This document shows positions 31,417 through 33,916 of a DNA stretch of 33,916 nucleotides, in pieces. Positions within the stretch are counted from its first letter, which is position 1. Every line of letters starts with the position of its first letter. Made by a program: the position numbers and the translations under genes. Under the pieces are notes generated by a model. The model made no database searches and was not told the DNA's origin. It saw only the letters and a list, made by a program, of their open reading frames with translations. Source of the stretch: Bacteroidales bacterium (lineage in GTDB: Bacteria; Bacteroidota; Bacteroidia; Bacteroidales; UBA932); assembly GCA_017464245.1 (NCBI GenBank), contig JAFUDV010000039.1:1-33916 (forward strand). The letters run 5' to 3'.

Positions 31417-32869
31417 ACAACACTATCTGGACATCTTCCAGGTCGATGTCCCCCGCATGGACGCCCTCGTCGCCGAGGCGCTCCGCCACGGCGGCGACTA
31501 CTGCGACCTGTACTTCGAAAATACGACCTACGGGAACCTCGTCCTGAGGGACGGGGCCGTCACATCCGGCGGGCAGCACGTCGATTTCGGCGTGGGCGTC
31601 CGCGTCCTCAGCGGGGAAAAGACGGGCTACGCCTACTCCGAGAGCACAGCCATGGCCGACATGCTCTCCTGCGCCCGGGCCGCATCGGCCATCGCCGACG
31701 GCACATCCGCTTTCTATGAGCACTCCGTCCGGGCCGACGCCAACGGCTCCCGGATGGTGGGACGCCGGTTCCGCGGCGCCCCCAACCCCGCCGCCGACCG
31801 CTATCCGGTCCGTCTCCACTGGCGCGGGACGGAAGCCTCCGTCCTGATTCCCTACCTGCAGAAACTGGAAAGCGCCATCCGCGCCCGGGACACCCGGGTC
31901 GTGAAAGTCATCGGCGTCATCGCCTGGCAGGTGACGGACGTGCTGATGTACAACTCCCTCAAGGAGTGCAAATACGAAACGAGGCCGATGGGGGCTTTCT
32001 CCGCCACCGTCATCTTCGCCCAGGACGGAAAAGTGGAGAACAAGACCGTCTCCCGGAGTTTCCGGACCGGCGTGGAGATGCTGACCGACGACCTCGTCCG
32101 GGAAATGGCCGACCAGGCCGTTAAAGGGATCGATGAACGGTTCGATGCCCGACGTCCCAAGGGCGGGCAGATGCCCGTGGTGATGGGCGCCGGCGCCTCC
32201 GGCATCCTTCTCCACGAGGCCATGGGGCACGCGTTCGAGGCCGACTTCAACCGCAAGGGAACCTCCATCTTCTCCGACCGTATGGGACAGCGCGTGTGCC
32301 CGGAGGGTATCCAGATCATAGACGACGGTACGCTCAAAGGCAACCGCGGTGCCCTCAACTTCGACGACGAAGGCGTCCCGGGCCAGAAGACCTGCATGGT
32401 GGAGGACGGCATCCTGACCTCCTATCTCCACGACCGCATCAGCGCCCGCCATTACGGGGTCTCCCCTACCGGGAACGGACGGCGCGAATCCTTCCGCTAT
32501 GCCCCGATCCCCCGCATGCGGGCCACTTACATGGAGAGCGGGACCGCCTCCCCCGCGGATATCATCGCATCGGTTTCCAAGGGAATCTATGTCGATGAAT
32601 TCTCCAACGGGCAGGTCAAGATCGGCGAGGGAGACTTCACCTTCTTCGTCAAGAGCGGCTTCCTCATCGAGGACGGCCGGCTCACGGCGCCCGTAAAGGA
32701 CATCAACATCATCGGCAACGGGCCGGAAGCCCTCCGCGACGTCCTTGCGGTGGGCGACGACCTGGCCATCGACCCCGGCACCTGGACCTGCGGGAAGGAA
32801 CAGAGCGTTCCCGTCTCCTGCGGCATTCCCACGGTGCTCATCAAGAACCTGACCGTCGGAGGAGAATAG
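31403..32869 (+). CDS. tldD: TldD family metallopeptidase
   Basis: This 488-residue protein carries the TldD catalytic motif H-E-A-M-G-H (His271, Glu272, His276) within a conserved G-x-G-x-x-G-I-L-L-H-E-A-x-G-H stretch. TldD pairs with TldE to form a zinc protease that acts on unfolded peptides, matures some modified microcins, and in E. coli is linked to turnover of the CcdA antitoxin. The start at 31403 was chosen because it matches the family N-terminus; longer in-frame starts lie inside the zeta-like gene. The start overlaps that gene by 14 bases, and tldE follows three bases after the stop, so the three are probably translated from one mRNA. Confidence 0.93.
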   Translation: MIHPEQHYLDIFQVDVPRMDALVAEALRHGGDYCDLYFENTTYGNLVLRDGAVTSGGQHVDFGVGVRVLSGEKTGYAYSESTAMADMLSCARAASAIADGTSAFYEHSVRADANGSRMVGRRFRGAPNPAADRYPVRLHWRGTEASVLIPYLQKLESAIRARDTRVVKVIGVIAWQVTDVLMYNSLKECKYETRPMGAFSATVIFAQDGKVENKTVSRSFRTGVEMLTDDLVREMADQAVKGIDERFDARRPKGGQMPVVMGAGASGILLHEAMGHAFEADFNRKGTSIFSDRMGQRVCPEGIQIIDDGTLKGNRGALNFDDEGVPGQKTCMVEDGILTSYLHDRISARHYGVSPTGNGRRESFRYAPIPRMRATYMESGTASPADIIASVSKGIYVDEFSNGQVKIGEGDFTFFVKSGFLIEDGRLTAPVKDINIIGNGPEALRDVLAVGDDLAIDPGTWTCGKEQSVPVSCGIPTVLIKNLTVGGE

Positions 32870-32872
32870 GAT

Positions 32873-33916
32873 ATGCTTACTGGACAGGAAATCGCGCTCG
32901 CAAAGGAAAGCCTGGCCTTCGCCATGGAAAACGGAGCGCAGAAGGTGCGCGTCACCTTGAACAAGAGCCTGATGGAACTTTTCGGCATCCTGAACGGGGA
33001 GCTGGACAAGGTCTCCCATGCCCTGGACCGGAGCCTGCAGGTGTCGCTGTGGGTGGATGGCCGGTTCGGCAGCTTTTCCACCAACCGGCTGGAAGAGGAG
33101 GGACTGCGGCAGTTCATCCGCTCGGCCATCGGCACGGTCAGGACCCTGGAACCGGACCCTGCACGGGACCTTCCCGACCCTTCCCGGCTCGTGAAGGACG
33201 CCCGGACCGGCCGGGAACTGGACCTGTATGACGAGGCCTATGAGACGCTCACCTCCGACCGGCGCCGGGAACTGGCCATGGGCACCTCTCTCTGGCAGCG
33301 GAAAGCGGAACCGGAACGCGGATTCACGCTTCTTTCCGAAGAGGGAGAATACTCCGACAGCATCTTCGACAGTGTCGTCATGGACTCGAACGGTCTCTAT
33401 GCCCGTCATACCGAAACATCCTTCGAGATCGGATACGAGGTGACGGTGGAAGACGGGGAAGGCAACCGCTACGCCAGCTACTGGTGGGATGCGACGCCCC
33501 GGCTGGCTTCCATCCTCCCCTCCCTCGGGACCTGCTGCGAGACGGCGGTGCGCCGCGCCGCGGCCCAGATCGGCCCGGTGAACCATCCCGGCGGGAAATG
33601 CAACATCGTCGTGGACAGCGAGTGCGCCTCCAAGTTCCTGACGCCCGTGCTGAACGCCCTCGGCGGCTTCGCCATCCAGCAGAAGAACTCCTTCCTGGTG
33701 GACAAAGCCGGGAAACAGGTCTTTTCCCCGCACCTGACCGTCGTGGACCGCCCCTGGAACAAGGGCGAGTCCGGCGCCCGCCTGTACGACAGCGAAGGCG
33801 TCGCCACCGCCGAGTTCCCCATCATCGACCAGGGCGTCCCCACCCGCTATTTCATCAATACGTACATCGCCCGCAAGACCGGAATGGAGCCCACCATCGA
33901 GGACGCCACCCGGTCC
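32873..33916 (+). CDS. tldE: TldE/PmbA family protein, partial at right edge
   Basis: The first 348 codons are in the window, with no stop before the edge. The protein resembles TldD in its overall layout (N-terminal E-L-F-G-I-L-N-G-E-L-D segment, later G-K-C-N-I-V-V-D and T-R-Y-F-I-N-T-Y) but lacks the H-E-x-x-x-H motif at the matching position, as expected for TldE/PmbA, the non-catalytic partner. The start is an ATG three bases after the tldD stop. Typical length is about 440, so roughly 90 residues are missing. Confidence 0.88.
   Translation, partial: MLTGQEIALAKESLAFAMENGAQKVRVTLNKSLMELFGILNGELDKVSHALDRSLQVSLWVDGRFGSFSTNRLEEEGLRQFIRSAIGTVRTLEPDPARDLPDPSRLVKDARTGRELDLYDEAYETLTSDRRRELAMGTSLWQRKAEPERGFTLLSEEGEYSDSIFDSVVMDSNGLYARHTETSFEIGYEVTVEDGEGNRYASYWWDATPRLASILPSLGTCCETAVRRAAAQIGPVNHPGGKCNIVVDSECASKFLTPVLNALGGFAIQQKNSFLVDKAGKQVFSPHLTVVDRPWNKGESGARLYDSEGVATAEFPIIDQGVPTRYFINTYIARKTGMEPTIEDATRS

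Noticed and set aside
31391-33733. A 780-codon minus-strand open frame opposite tldD and tldE
   Set aside because: tldD carries a complete catalytic motif and tldE a continuous homologous frame; the antisense frame has neither motif nor promoter.
1-33916. CRISPR array, prophage, integrative element or SusC/SusD locus
   Set aside because: No regularly spaced repeats, phage structural genes, integrase or TonB-dependent receptor pair was seen. The only mobile DNA is the IS21 end, apart from the possible repeat at 3980-4055.

Overview
The window is a gene-dense, GC-rich stretch of a Bacteroidota chromosome, most probably from an anaerobic, gut- or rumen-type member of the Bacteroidales. Four things point there. 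Most intergenic promoters carry the Bacteroidota -7 element TAnnTTTG with a TTG/TTTG -33 element. Shine-Dalgarno sites are mostly absent. Lipoproteins are abundant, and several families (DUF4831, DUF1573, DUF3089, the NxxER-type peptide transporter, the rpsF-rpsR-rplI order) are typical of that phylum. A full-length pyruvate:ferredoxin oxidoreductase and a small 2[4Fe-4S] ferredoxin fit a strict anaerobe. I cannot fix the genus.

Layout. Positions 1-165 hold the right end of an IS21-type insertion sequence: the last codons of istB and tandem 23-bp end repeats. A tRNA-Arg(CCG) follows on the minus strand with its own promoter and terminator. From 470 to 7287 lies a block of four lipoprotein enzymes transcribed outward from one divergent region. 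To the left are a GH2 glycosidase and a DUF3089 alpha/beta hydrolase; to the right are a phosphodiester-glycosidase-like protein and an M1 aminopeptidase. Each pair is coupled by an overlap. The 5' end of the phosphodiester glycosidase gene is built from a structured direct repeat. Next come tRNA-Val(CAC), fabD and nifJ, closed by a strong terminator.

A LysR regulator and an M16 peptidase are transcribed divergently around two operator-like palindromes. A ferredoxin and a DUF1573 lipoprotein are divergent around interleaved promoters. Then comes an operon of parE, a glycerolipid-type acyltransferase and a long-chain acyl-CoA synthetase. Between its terminator and that of the ribosomal operon is a gene-free stretch with an orphan promoter that may make a roughly 100-nt RNA.

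From 21936 to 29048 everything is on the minus strand. An LpxL-like acyltransferase, a DUF4831 protein, pepD and hrpB run into rpsF-rpsR-rplI. The rpsF operon has its own promoter, and its transcript would begin with a hairpin whose loop holds a CCGA, reminiscent of the S6:S18 autoregulatory leader. From 29137 to the right edge, on the plus strand, are a POT-family peptide transporter, a zeta-toxin-like kinase overlapping tldD, and tldE, which is cut by the window edge.

Most of the window is conserved housekeeping (ribosomal proteins, topoisomerase IV, fatty acid and lipid A metabolism, central fermentation, peptide uptake and peptide breakdown). I see no CRISPR array, no SusC/SusD pair, no prophage and no obvious defence island. 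The more unusual material lies in short non-coding or start-region elements and in the zeta-like/TldD coupling.
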